DNA of 64,000 nt from Treponema sp. (GTDB taxonomy: Bacteria > Spirochaetota > Spirochaetia > Treponematales > Treponemataceae), in NCBI GenBank assembly GCA_017484285.1, contig JAFUTH010000001.1, positions 87,592-151,591 on the forward strand, in the 5' to 3' direction. Shown one piece after another: positions 52,814-60,735 of this stretch (positions are counted from its first letter, which is position 1; each line of letters starts with the position of its first letter). A program made the translations under genes and the position numbers. Under the pieces are notes generated by a model. That model searched no databases. It saw only the letters and a list, made by a program, of their open reading frames with translations, and was not told the DNA's origin.

Positions 52814-54232
52814 TTATGGGGGGGGTAAAAGTCCGCGCACGCGTGCCTGCCACACTGCCTGATGGGGCTTTGACACGCCGAGTTTTGCGTAGATTTTGTG
52901 CAGGTGGAATTTCACGGTGTTCACGCTGATAAAAAACATCTCGGCAATTTCTTCTTTTGTCTTTCCCTGCTCCAAAAGGCGCAGAATGTCGAGCTGTGTC
53001 TGGGAAAAGTTCATATCGCCAACCATCGGTGGCTCAAGATAAAGCGGGTGACGAATTGCGCTCGTTCGCGTCATTTCGGCTAGGTTCATAAGAAAGTCCG
53101 TCTCGCCGTTTTCTTTGATGTAGTCAATCAAAAGGCGGAGCATAACCGAGCCTTCATCTGCAATGAGGCGGTAGTATTTGTGAAGCCGCACGCTTTTTAA
53201 GGCACGGCGCAGGGCTTGGAATGCAAGCGGCTTGTTTTCCGAAAGGTACAGGCTCATGGCAAGGAGGATGTCAAGCTCGCACAAGTCCATGCAGCGTTTA
53301 CCGCGTTCCACAAGCGGGCGCAGTTTTTCTGCAAGCGCGATGACCGAGGCGTAGTTTTTGGTTGCGATGTAGCATCTCATTTTTACCGTGTAGCGGTACA
53401 GGTCGAGCATGTTGAAGTCGGCGTACTCGTCGGGCGCGACGGTGGAAAGCCAGTCGTTCACCACATCCATTTTTCCTTCGTAGAGCGCAAAAAGCACCGC
53501 AGCCGCGTCGATGTTGTAGCTGAATTCTGCGTGTCCGTCTTTTTTGACAAGATTCCTGATGTCCGTGATAAAACTTTCCGCGCTGACCGTGTTCCCCGTG
53601 GCAAGCAGGATTTTTGAGCGCAGGTACAGTGCGCTGAACAGAATGCGCCGCTCGCCCTCAATGTCAAAGTTTTTCAGCGTGGTGCTTGCGAGCATCTGCG
53701 CGTCAATCAGGCGGTTCTGCTGGTAGTAGTATTCTGCAAGGCACAGGTTGTAGATGTAGGGGCAAAGCGGCTCCGGGTACATCCACTTTAGGTAGCCGAT
53801 GAATGTGTCGCGGTGGTTCGGAAGAAGCACTCCGATTCTGGAAAAGTCGTTGAAGCCGTTTAAAAGGCACGGTCTGCCTGCCGTGAGCATGACGCTGTTT
53901 ATCGGTTTCCCCATCTTCTTGAATTCATCAAGGTTTTCAATAAATTGTTTGAGGGTGACTTCGGGATGCACAACCGCAAGCGCGAGCTTCATGATTTTTG
54001 CCCGAATGTCCGTTTCTGCGGGGAGCAAGTCCATTGCTTCCCACGCTTTTTCTAGCTCGCCGTCCATAATCAGGTTCAAGACCGTACCAGAAAGCAAGAG
54101 TTTGGGGCTTCCCATAAGCAATTCTTCGTCAGTGAGCGTATAAAAACTTTCGCGGTCGCGCCGCAGGTCAATGAGGAAGTAGTTTTTTGAAATACCAGTC
54201 ATTTTCTGGTAGAGTTCTTCGGCTGTAAGCAT
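52814..54232 (-). CDS. LuxR-type transcriptional regulator with TPR-like sensor region
   Basis: A 472-residue protein. The C-terminal 65 residues are a GerE/LuxR helix-turn-helix (NFSQTQLDILRLLEQGKT, EEIAEMFFISVNTVKFHLHK, IYAKLGVSKPHQAVWQA). The N-terminal 400 residues are all-helical and TPR-like, as in the regulatory part of MalT relatives, but lack the NTPase domain. I take the ATG at 54232; its -10 lies 11 bases upstream. The 3' end contains eight consecutive C (LLPPP, then stop). It sits between two copies of an inverted-repeat operator and is the likely factor that binds them (inference). Confidence 0.82.
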   Translation of the reverse strand: MLTAEELYQKMTGISKNYFLIDLRRDRESFYTLTDEELLMGSPKLLLSGTVLNLIMDGELEKAWEAMDLLPAETDIRAKIMKLALAVVHPEVTLKQFIENLDEFKKMGKPINSVMLTAGRPCLLNGFNDFSRIGVLLPNHRDTFIGYLKWMYPEPLCPYIYNLCLAEYYYQQNRLIDAQMLASTTLKNFDIEGERRILFSALYLRSKILLATGNTVSAESFITDIRNLVKKDGHAEFSYNIDAAAVLFALYEGKMDVVNDWLSTVAPDEYADFNMLDLYRYTVKMRCYIATKNYASVIALAEKLRPLVERGKRCMDLCELDILLAMSLYLSENKPLAFQALRRALKSVRLHKYYRLIADEGSVMLRLLIDYIKENGETDFLMNLAEMTRTSAIRHPLYLEPPMVGDMNFSQTQLDILRLLEQGKTKEEIAEMFFISVNTVKFHLHKIYAKLGVSKPHQAVWQARVRGLLPPP

Positions 54233-54249
54233 ACGGAGTATGCAGTATA
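54229..54249 (-). promoter_or_regulatory. Palindrome over the start region of the LuxR-type gene
   Basis: GCATAC-GGA-GTATGC (54229-54243) is a perfect 15-bp palindrome overlapping the ATG, directly downstream of a TGn-extended TATACT -10 (minus strand, 54244-54249). A protein bound here would cover the start point. Autoregulation is plausible. Confidence 0.55.
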
Positions 54250-54278
54250 TCACAAATGCGGCTTTTGCGGAGCAGCTT

Positions 54279-56342
54279 TTATGTCGTCTTAAAGCGTTTT
54301 ACGTCCGCGCCGAGCTGCGTCACATTCGTGTCAAGCTCTTCCACGCAGGTGTCAAGCTTCATGCCGCTTTTTACGACAGCGTGCGCGTTTTCGGACATTA
54401 CCGCCATGCTCTCGCGGACTTCGCCGACGGAAGCCTGCAAGCGCCCCATTTCTTCAAGCACATGCGTGCTTCCCTGCGCCATTGTGCGCGATGCCGCTCT
54501 GACGTCTTCCGTGTTCTTTTCCATACCCGAAAGCGACGCGATGACGCTTCGCGAGTCGGCGTTTTGCGTTTCAAGCGAACTGCGCACAGACTGCACGAGG
54601 CTATCCGTTTCCTGAATGCGGCTTGAAACGCCCGCAAACGCTGTGCTTGACTCCTGCGACGAGGCAACAATCTCGCCAATGCTGTCCTGAATGTTTTTGA
54701 GCTGCTCGCCGATTGTCTTTGACTGGCTCGATGAGGTTTCGGAAAGCTTTCTGATTTCGTCGGCGACAACCGCAAAGCCTTTGCCCGCTTCGCCTGCGTG
54801 TGCCGCCTCAATCGCTGCGTTCATTGCAAGCAGATTCGTCTGCTCCGCGATTGAGGCGATTGCCGTGTTCGCTTCTTGCAGCATTTGCGACTGCTGCTCA
54901 ATCTGCGAAATGCGCTCGTTCACCTTCTGTTGCTTCGCCATGCCGTTTTGGGCTTCGCTGTCGAGCAACGAGAACGACGTACCCATGCTTTCCATCGAGG
55001 CGCTTATCTGCTCTATGCTCTTTACGAGCTGACCGACAGCCTGAGAGGACTCGCCGATGCTTTTAGTCTGCGAGTCAATCATCTCTGTTACGGTTGCGAT
55101 GCTAGCGGCGACTTCCTGCACCACCTGCGCCGTCTCGTCAAAGCCTTCCGATTGCTTTGCAATTTGTTCCTGTACGCTCCCGATGCTCAGGCGGATGCTT
55201 GTCATTGAATTTGAAACAGAGGAAACATTTTCTTTCATATTGACCGAAACAACGTCGAGCGTGGAGCTAGAAGTCTGAATTGTGCCAATCATGCCCTGCA
55301 TCCGCTCCATAAAGGCGTTGAACGAGCCGATGATGTTGTGGATTGACTTGAACGGCGTGTGAATGTTTGTGTCGAGCCGCTGCGTCAAGTCTGCTTCGCC
55401 AGAAACGATGTTTCTAAGCGCGCCGTGAACGTCCGAAAGCGGCTTAAACAGGCTGTGCATGGCGTAGGCGATGAGCAGCAGCACCGCGACGAGGACAAGC
55501 ACCGCGAACGGAACGAGCGCGTTTGTGAAAAATTCTTTTGCCGTGAATGGAATGAACAGCACGAGCTGCCAGCGGAGCGAATCGACGCCCGCAATCAGGT
55601 ATTCGCCGCGACGTGTTGCAAAAGTGAACTCGCCTGTGGGGAACAGTGACTGCGCGTCGGCGAGGTCTGGCATTTTGCTTGCAATATGAATCTTTCTTTC
55701 TAGGTCGTTCAAATCGGTGGACGCGGAAACCTCGCCGTTTGAATTGTACATATACATAGTAACGCCGTCTTCAAGCGTCTGGTACATGGAAAGCACAAAA
55801 TCGTTCAGCTCAACGCCCGTGCCCGTAATGCCCGTAACCCTGCGGCTCTGGTCGTAGACGAGCACATTTATCCACATGAAGGTCTTTTTCAGCCCGATGT
55901 CGTAGTCAACATAGAACTGGAATGGCTGATTTGCGTCGATTGTCGCCTGATACCACGCATTGCCGGGGTCGGACTTGTCGAGGTCGTAGATGAATTCCAT
56001 GTTCGAGTAGTATTTGAGGTCAGCGTCGGAAATCCAGAACGTGCGGTGCGACGAAAACGAATCCTGAAAAGCCTTGAAGTCGCGGAATGCAAGTTCCCGC
56101 ACCGCCTCATCGCTTGGGTCTGCCATGTAGTCAACCACGGCGGGTGACTGCGCGAGCTGCATGGCAAGCTTCCGCTCGGGGAGCAGACCGCTTTCCATTT
56201 CAAGAATTTTAGTATATTTTATCTCCAAAAGTCGCGCAGCCGCATTCTTTCTGAATGAAAAAACGGCACAGCACGAAACCAAAGCCAAGCCAATCACGGC
56301 GAACAACACGACCACAATGGATATTTTTGTTCTTGCCTTCAT
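54279..56342 (-). CDS. Methyl-accepting chemotaxis protein with double-Cache-type sensor domain
   Basis: A 687-residue chemoreceptor: transmembrane helix 7-28, periplasmic dCACHE-like domain (about 35-275; [40 protein letters not shown]), second helix (278-298), HAMP (298-350) and a cytoplasmic signalling domain whose hairpin tip is [20 protein letters not shown]. dCACHE domains typically bind amino acids, amines or purines. No CheW-docking pentapeptide is seen at the end. The ATG follows a TATAAT by eight bases, suggesting a leaderless mRNA. It shares an operator with the HD-GYP operon, linking taxis to second-messenger control. Confidence 0.93.
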   Translation of the reverse strand: MKARTKISIVVVLFAVIGLALVSCCAVFSFRKNAAARLLEIKYTKILEMESGLLPERKLAMQLAQSPAVVDYMADPSDEAVRELAFRDFKAFQDSFSSHRTFWISDADLKYYSNMEFIYDLDKSDPGNAWYQATIDANQPFQFYVDYDIGLKKTFMWINVLVYDQSRRVTGITGTGVELNDFVLSMYQTLEDGVTMYMYNSNGEVSASTDLNDLERKIHIASKMPDLADAQSLFPTGEFTFATRRGEYLIAGVDSLRWQLVLFIPFTAKEFFTNALVPFAVLVLVAVLLLIAYAMHSLFKPLSDVHGALRNIVSGEADLTQRLDTNIHTPFKSIHNIIGSFNAFMERMQGMIGTIQTSSSTLDVVSVNMKENVSSVSNSMTSIRLSIGSVQEQIAKQSEGFDETAQVVQEVAASIATVTEMIDSQTKSIGESSQAVGQLVKSIEQISASMESMGTSFSLLDSEAQNGMAKQQKVNERISQIEQQSQMLQEANTAIASIAEQTNLLAMNAAIEAAHAGEAGKGFAVVADEIRKLSETSSSQSKTIGEQLKNIQDSIGEIVASSQESSTAFAGVSSRIQETDSLVQSVRSSLETQNADSRSVIASLSGMEKNTEDVRAASRTMAQGSTHVLEEMGRLQASVGEVRESMAVMSENAHAVVKSGMKLDTCVEELDTNVTQLGADVKRFKTT

Positions 56343-56350
56343 GGAAGAAA

Positions 56351-56402
56351 ATTATACGATAAGATGAAAAAATATGCACTATCTAAACAGATAGTTTTGA
56401 GT
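56351..56402 (-). promoter_or_regulatory. Operator and promoter of the chemoreceptor gene
   Basis: ACTATC-TAAACA-GATAGT (56378-56395) lies upstream of a perfect minus-strand TATAAT (56351-56356). GATAGTGCAT is separated from the -10 by 17 bases, exactly as in the 7TM-PAS promoter. The -10 ends eight bases before the ATG. Confidence 0.75.
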
Positions 56403-56487
56403 AGAAAATTTCTGCAAGATGCCCTGTGCATCACTTAGAATGTACCACTTCACAAAAACAGATTGTTTCTTTTACTTTTACTAATTA

Positions 56488-56549
56488 TTTTACAAATTGT
56501 AAAAATATATTTACTCTTATATTGACAATTACAAAATATATTATAAAAT
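56488..56549 (+). promoter_or_regulatory. AT-rich operator and promoter of the AAA/DUF4143 gene
   Basis: TTGACA (56522-56527), a 16-bp spacer and TAAAAT (56544-56549) form a strong promoter. Upstream, TTTTACAA-A-TTGTAAAA (56488-56504) is a 17-bp palindrome, and TTACA/TGTAA half-sites recur across the -10 region. This suggests tight repression. Confidence 0.6.
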
Positions 56550-56570
56550 GTAAACATAAATGGAGTGCTT

Positions 56571-57791
56571 ATGTTTATAAATCGAGAAGATTATGTTGAT
56601 ATGGTGCGTCCGTTTTATGAGACAGACCTCATCAAAGTCATTACGGGGATACGCCGCTCTGGAAAGTCGGTCATTTTGCAGGCAATCCGAGATGAGTTTT
56701 TGCATAACGGCATAAACGGCGACCAGATTATTTTCATCAATCTTGAAGATTTTGAATACGAATTCATAAAAACTGCCGCTGACCTGCACAAAGAAATCAA
56801 AAATAGAATCACCAGCGACCAGAAATATTACATTTTCATTGACGAAGTGCAGAATGTGAAAGATTTTGAGAAAGTTCTTGCTTCTTTGCGGGCAACGCTC
56901 AAAACCTCGATTTTTGTGACGGGCAGCAACTCGACGCTTCTTTCGGGGGAACTTGCAAGCCTTTTGGTGGGAAGAACCGTTGAATTTGAAATCATGCCCT
57001 TTTCGTTTTCAGAAGTAAAAGAATATTTCCGCGTGAACAACCGCGAATTTACAGAGGACATGATTTTTGACTACATCAAATGGGGCGGATTTCCCCTGCG
57101 CTTTGATTTTCACCGCGAGCAGGACATCAGAAGATACCTTTTGAGCCTGTACGAAGGAATCATAAAAAAGGACATCGCGGGAAAATCATCAAAATTCGAC
57201 AAAAAAACATTTATGGACATCTCGCTGTATATCCTTGCGAATGCGGGGAAAGAATTTTCTTCTGAGAATGTCATCAATTATTACAAAACGCACCACAAAA
57301 AGAGCATCACACGGCAGACCGTCTACAACTATCTTGAAAAAATGCAGAAAGCGTTTCTCGTTCACGGCGTAAAAAAATACAACATCGTCGGAAAGGAAGC
57401 CCTCAAAGCGAACGAAAAATATTATGCCGTGGACATGGGATTACGAATCATCAACACGAACAGCATCAATTTTGAGGACACCTTCTTTTTGGAGAATGTC
57501 ATCTACAACGAGCTGATTCTGCGCGGCTACACGGTGTACACGGGCAAGACCTACAAGGGCGAGATTGATTTTGTGGCAATCAAAGACGGAAAAAAGTGCT
57601 TTATCCAAGTCTGCTATCTTCTTGCGAGTGCCGAAACGATTGCACGTGAATTCGGTGCGTTCAAGCCGATTTCCGACGCATCCCCAAAATATGTGATGAG
57701 CCTCGACAAAATCGACATGAGCCGCGACGGAATCGGTCACATAAACATCGTGGATTTTCTCTTGCGAAAGGCTGACATTGCGTTGACATAA
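56571..57791 (+). CDS. AAA ATPase with DUF4143 domain
   Basis: A 406-residue protein of the AAA_14/DUF4143 family: Walker A ITGIRRSGKSV (about residue 23), Walker B YIFIDEVQN (about 86), sensor FVTGSNSTLLSGE and a C-terminal DUF4143 nuclease-like domain (VYTGKTYKGEIDFVAIKDGKKCFIQVCY) resembling the PD-(D/E)XK fold. The family is widespread in gut bacteria and spirochaetes, often in many copies; its function is not established. ATG 56571 has GGAG five bases upstream. Low local G+C upstream suggests acquisition. Confidence 0.85.
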   Translation: MFINREDYVDMVRPFYETDLIKVITGIRRSGKSVILQAIRDEFLHNGINGDQIIFINLEDFEYEFIKTAADLHKEIKNRITSDQKYYIFIDEVQNVKDFEKVLASLRATLKTSIFVTGSNSTLLSGELASLLVGRTVEFEIMPFSFSEVKEYFRVNNREFTEDMIFDYIKWGGFPLRFDFHREQDIRRYLLSLYEGIIKKDIAGKSSKFDKKTFMDISLYILANAGKEFSSENVINYYKTHHKKSITRQTVYNYLEKMQKAFLVHGVKKYNIVGKEALKANEKYYAVDMGLRIINTNSINFEDTFFLENVIYNELILRGYTVYTGKTYKGEIDFVAIKDGKKCFIQVCYLLASAETIAREFGAFKPISDASPKYVMSLDKIDMSRDGIGHINIVDFLLRKADIALT

Positions 57792-57917
57792 GGGCGCGCC
57801 CATCGGTGGCTATCGTCACATTACCCAGTTTTTGCAAATGTAAAAACTGGCGGGGTCGCGAGCACTTTCGTTGTCGTACTCGTTTGGCTTTTCGGGATTT
57901 TGTGAAACCCGCTCTTT
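57792..57917. repeat. Dispersed repeat, copy A
   Basis: It begins with the palindrome GGGCGCGCCC (57792-57801), contains a hairpin CCAGTTTTT/AAAAACTGG, then a conserved 43-base core at 57854-57896 that matches copy B (59834-59876) at 40 of 43 positions. The core ends TTTGGCTTTTCGGG. Direct orientation relative to copy B. Confidence 0.75.
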
Positions 57918-57936
57918 TGTGCTAGTTTTTCATGCA

Positions 57937-57979
57937 TTTTTTAACATTTCCGAAACAAATACGAAACAATCTGCAAATA
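57937..57979 (+). promoter_or_regulatory. 43-bp motif before the barrel gene, shared with the efflux operon
   Basis: Ungapped partner of 41214-41256 (34 of 43 identical). The best-conserved parts are T6-AA-x-ATTTC and GAAACAAA, then AAACA and GCAAATA. It ends 21 bases before the ATG at 58001. Confidence 0.55.
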
Positions 57980-58000
57980 ACACAGAGGTAGAGTAGAACC

Positions 58001-58960
58001 ATGAAACGCACAATCCTTACACTGACCGCACTTCTTTTCCTCGCCACAACTCTTTCCGCAGAGGAAGCAGCCGCGCCCCAACCGCACGCCTACACGCCGC
58101 CCGCGACGACATTTCTTCCCATGCTCACGCTGCTCGGTGTGTACATGCCGAATAACGGAATCATCGACGTAAACGTGCCCTATGTCATGCCGATGCTACA
58201 GGCTCGATTTTCGCACCGCTTTACCGATTTCGGCGCGAAGCCAGAACTCACCTTCATCGCTGACGGCGAGCTTGCTCCCGTGTGGCTTCGGGCGGGGGCG
58301 CACTTTGACTTCAAGCCGCTTTCGTTCCTCACCTTCAGCGCGGGCGGCGACATGGCAACGAGTTGGGGAATGGACTTAGGCTTCCTCGACTTCGACTTCA
58401 TCGGTCGCTACGACCGCACTTCCCGCGAATATGACGCATTCACACCGTTCACGCACTGGGTTTACGACGGCTGGGCGCAGGTCGCGCTCACATATGACAT
58501 TGGCGGCGCGATTTCGGGCGGAAAACAGCACATCGTGTTTGACGCAAGCTACCGCGCCCAATATTCAGGCATGACGGGCATAAAAAACGGCGAAGTGTGG
58601 ATGCATCAGGGCGAAAGCGAGCGGGCAAACGGGCTTTCCTACACGGCGACCGCCGCGCTGAACTACCAGATTCCGCACCAGTATTTCAAGTCGGTGGGAG
58701 CGAGCGCAAAAGCAAGCGGCTACTATTCCGACTGCTTTTTTGATGAAGAATACCGCGCGTGTGACCCGACATTCGTTGACCTCACCTTCGCGCTCACGGC
58801 GACGGCACGCATCGGCTACAAAAATCACTTTATGCTTATGGTTCCGTTTTCTGGGAAGCGCGACTTTGATTGCGACGACGCGCTCCGCCCGCTCACCGCA
58901 CCTGACGGCAGAAAATGGTCGCTCGACGGCGTGATTTTGACATTCACGCATATTTTTTAA
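58001..58960 (+). CDS. Outer-membrane beta-barrel protein
   Basis: A 319-residue exported protein with a signal peptide ending LSAE (about residue 20). The mature protein has many aromatic amphipathic strands (LSFLTFSAGGDMATSWGM, LDFDFIGRYDRTSREYDAF, IVFDASYRAQYSGM) and ends VILTFTHIF with a terminal phenylalanine, the standard outer-membrane barrel signature. Ten to fourteen strands fit. Family unknown; a porin or structural role is possible. It is followed by an OmpR-type regulator 27 bases downstream and shares an upstream motif with the efflux operon. Confidence 0.8.
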   Translation: MKRTILTLTALLFLATTLSAEEAAAPQPHAYTPPATTFLPMLTLLGVYMPNNGIIDVNVPYVMPMLQARFSHRFTDFGAKPELTFIADGELAPVWLRAGAHFDFKPLSFLTFSAGGDMATSWGMDLGFLDFDFIGRYDRTSREYDAFTPFTHWVYDGWAQVALTYDIGGAISGGKQHIVFDASYRAQYSGMTGIKNGEVWMHQGESERANGLSYTATAALNYQIPHQYFKSVGASAKASGYYSDCFFDEEYRACDPTFVDLTFALTATARIGYKNHFMLMVPFSGKRDFDCDDALRPLTAPDGRKWSLDGVILTFTHIF

Positions 58961-58987
58961 GCAAAAACCGAAAAAGTGGGGTATACT

Positions 58988-59665
58988 ATGGCTATGTTCA
59001 AAATTCTTGTGGTGGAAGATGACGCGGACTTGAACCGCACGGTGTCATCGTTTTTGCGGCAAAACGGCTATGAAGTGACTTCGTGCCTGCTCGCGAACGA
59101 CGCGTACAACGCCATGTACAACAATCTCTTTGACCTCATCATTTCCGACATCATGATGCCACAGATTGACGGATTTGAATTTGCCGAGACAGTGCGAAAA
59201 ATCAACGCGACCGTTCCGATTATCTTTATGACCGCCCGCGATGACTTCAATTCCAAGCAGCGCGGCTTCAACGCGGGAATCGACGACTACATGGTAAAGC
59301 CCGTGGACTTGCAGGAGCTTTTGCTTCGGATTTCGGCTGTCTTGCGGCGGGCGAACATCGCGCAGAGTAAGAAAATCACGGTTGGCTCTTTTACGATGGA
59401 CGAGGACGCACGGAGCGCGATGAACGGCGACGAGGAAATCCCGCTCACCGCGCGAGAATTCAACCTGCTCTACAAACTGCTTTCGTACCCCAAAAAGACC
59501 TTCACCCGCGTGCAGCTTATGGACGAGTTCTGGGATGCCGACACGAACGCCACCCCCCGCGCCGTCGATGTGTACATTACCAAACTGCGCGAAAAACTCT
59601 CATCGTGCGCGGATTTTGAGATTGTCACCGTGCACGGACTCGGCTACAAGGCGGTGGTCAAGTGA
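58988..59665 (+). CDS. OmpR/PhoB-type response regulator
   Basis: A 225-residue regulator. The receiver has FKILVVEDDADL, the phosphoacceptor Asp in LIISDIMMP and the lysine in MVKPVDL; the C-terminal winged helix (about 130-225) has PLTAREFNLLYKLL, RVQLMDEFW and RAVDVYITKLREKL. It should bind tandem direct repeats when phosphorylated. The start may be ATG 58988 (weak GGGG upstream) or ATG 58994 (six bases after TATACT, leaderless). Its own kinase gene appears truncated right after its stop. Confidence 0.92.
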   Translation: MAMFKILVVEDDADLNRTVSSFLRQNGYEVTSCLLANDAYNAMYNNLFDLIISDIMMPQIDGFEFAETVRKINATVPIIFMTARDDFNSKQRGFNAGIDDYMVKPVDLQELLLRISAVLRRANIAQSKKITVGSFTMDEDARSAMNGDEEIPLTAREFNLLYKLLSYPKKTFTRVQLMDEFWDADTNATPRAVDVYITKLREKLSSCADFEIVTVHGLGYKAVVK

Positions 59666-59793
59666 AAAAAACACAGCAGTTTCCACCCCTGCGGACAAAG
59701 AAAATCGTCATGTCTGTAAGGCGGAAAATTTCTTTAGGGCGTGCCTCGTGGCTTGTATGTTCTCCGCATCTATCAGCCTGTCATCTCTTGTAG
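59662..59793 (+). pseudogene. Possible 5' remnant of the partner histidine kinase gene
   Basis: A GTG overlaps the response-regulator stop (GTGA), the usual position of a kinase gene. The 43-codon frame reads MKKTQQFPPLRTKKIVMSV, continues with a basic then hydrophobic stretch, and stops at TAG 59791. The start resembles a kinase N-terminus before its first transmembrane helix. The rest of the gene is missing; the dispersed repeat begins 18 bases later. The family assignment rests on position more than sequence. Confidence 0.35.
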
Positions 59794-59810
59794 CTGTCAA
59801 GGTGAAAAAT

Positions 59811-59900
59811 GGGCGTGCCCGCCGACAAGCGGCGGTCGCAAGCACTTTTGTTGTCGTGCTCGTTTGGCTTTTCGGGGTTACGCTATCGCTCCACTCCCCG
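59811..59900. repeat. Dispersed repeat, copy B
   Basis: It starts GGGCGTGCCC, has a short hairpin GCCG/CGGC, then the 43-base core at 59834-59876 shared with copy A, and ends in GGGGTTACG...CTCCCC. Its right end forms the 3' end of the PBECR4-like gene, changing that protein's last residues. Confidence 0.75.
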
Positions 59901-60503
59901 CCAACTGTGTTGCGAAGGCGTATATTCAAACGCAGGATGCTTATACAAAATCTCTTCGCTTCCCGTAGATTTCCGTAGCTTCTTTTTGAGCAGAACCGTC
60001 CATTTGGTCTGCCGCTCGGCATAATCTTTTTTTGTGTCGGGGAAGAATGATTTGCAGAAATACTTTCCACTTTTGCCTTTCGCAAGGAATGTGAACAAAT
60101 TGATGTTGTCTAGCGTGTTTTTCATCAGAAAATCGGCTTCGATGACGGAAAACGCCTGCAACGCGGGATTGTAACGGAAAATCGTGTCGTTGCTGTCAAA
60201 AATCTCTTCCAGCCGCGGAAGATATGCGACCCGATTTTTGATAGTCTCATATTGCCGTGAAGACTCAATGTAATCCGCAGAAATCGTGCCGTCAGTCAGT
60301 TGGTCAAAAATCAGTTCCGCCGAAAAAGCGAGCCGTGGCAAATCTTTCAAATACTGCAACCCCGCAAGGTGGAAAAAATGCATCTTTTGAAATTCAACGG
60401 TGAGCCGCACGGATTTTCCCTTTCTGCCGAGAACAAATTCGTATTCCAAATCAAGCATATTCTGAAATGAATGCAACGCATCGGTGATTTCCGCTAAACC
60501 CAA
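59883..60503 (-). CDS. PBECR4-like (barnase/EndoU/ColicinE5-D/RelE-like) nuclease domain protein
   Basis: A 206-residue protein matching, from memory, the PBECR4 pattern: EYEFVLGRKGKSVRL, FFHLAGLQYLKDLPRL, ADYIESSRQYETIKNRV, VIEADFLMK, FTFLAKGKSGKYFCKSFFPD and YAERQTKW. PBECR proteins are proposed RNA-cutting toxins on phages and mobile elements. The start is uncertain: TTG 60503, directly after a terminator-like T run, or a later ATG at 60458; AAAGGGG is very close to the TTG. The last ten or so residues come from repeat copy B, so the native end may be lost. The candidate RNA at 60512-60700 lies immediately upstream on the same strand. Confidence 0.7.
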   Translation of the reverse strand: MGLAEITDALHSFQNMLDLEYEFVLGRKGKSVRLTVEFQKMHFFHLAGLQYLKDLPRLAFSAELIFDQLTDGTISADYIESSRQYETIKNRVAYLPRLEEIFDSNDTIFRYNPALQAFSVIEADFLMKNTLDNINLFTFLAKGKSGKYFCKSFFPDTKKDYAERQTKWTVLLKKKLRKSTGSEEILYKHPAFEYTPSQHSWRGVER

Positions 60504-60511
60504 GCCCCTTT

Positions 60512-60544
60512 AAAAAAGAAAAAGCCCTGCGCCATTCGCAGAGC
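60512..60544 (-). terminator. Intrinsic terminator between the candidate RNA and the nuclease gene
   Basis: An 8-bp stem with one G-U pair (60524-60531 with 60537-60544), a 5-base loop, and a T-rich run (12 bases, one interruption) on the minus strand. The nuclease TTG begins nine bases after it. Confidence 0.75.
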
Positions 60545-60700
60545 CTTTCTCCGTTTTCGTTCGGCTTTCGCCTAGTTCAGATGAGGTCTACGGAAAACCC
60601 TTCAGAGGCTGGCAGCCTACTGCTTCTGAACGCAATACGACTGCTTTTGCGCCTAACAGACACTCAAGTTGCCTGTCGCCTTGAATGGCAAGGACTTATT
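60512..60700 (-). ncRNA. Candidate structured small RNA of about 190 nt
   Basis: Between a good minus-strand promoter and an intrinsic terminator lies a stretch rich in hairpins: GUCCUUG-CCAUU-CAAGGCGAC (60675-60695), CGCAA...UUGCG, UUCAG...AGGCU-GCC-AGCCU-CUGAA, and a stem closed by GGC-GAAA-GCC. It ends with GCUCUGCG-AAUGG-CGCAGGGC and TTTTTCTTTTTT (terminator, 60512-60544). The first and last loops are complementary. No signature of 4.5S, tmRNA or RNase P RNA is seen; the size would also fit 6S RNA, but the ends do not pair as in 6S. It could be an independent RNA or a leader of the nuclease gene. Confidence 0.5.
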
Positions 60701-60706
60701 GTAATC

Positions 60707-60735
60707 AATATACCCCACAATCCCTCTGCCGTCAA
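60707..60735 (-). promoter_or_regulatory. Sigma-70 promoter for the candidate RNA
   Basis: Minus-strand TTGACG (60730-60735), 17-bp spacer and TATATT (60707-60712). Expected start point near 60700. No gene start fits it other than the RNA or the nuclease gene. Confidence 0.65.

Noticed and set aside
60512..60700. Candidate RNA as 4.5S, tmRNA or RNase P RNA
   Set aside because: The conserved GGAAGGAAGCAGC loop of 4.5S, a tag-peptide frame of tmRNA and the P4 motifs of RNase P RNA are all absent; 6S RNA is not excluded but the ends do not pair.
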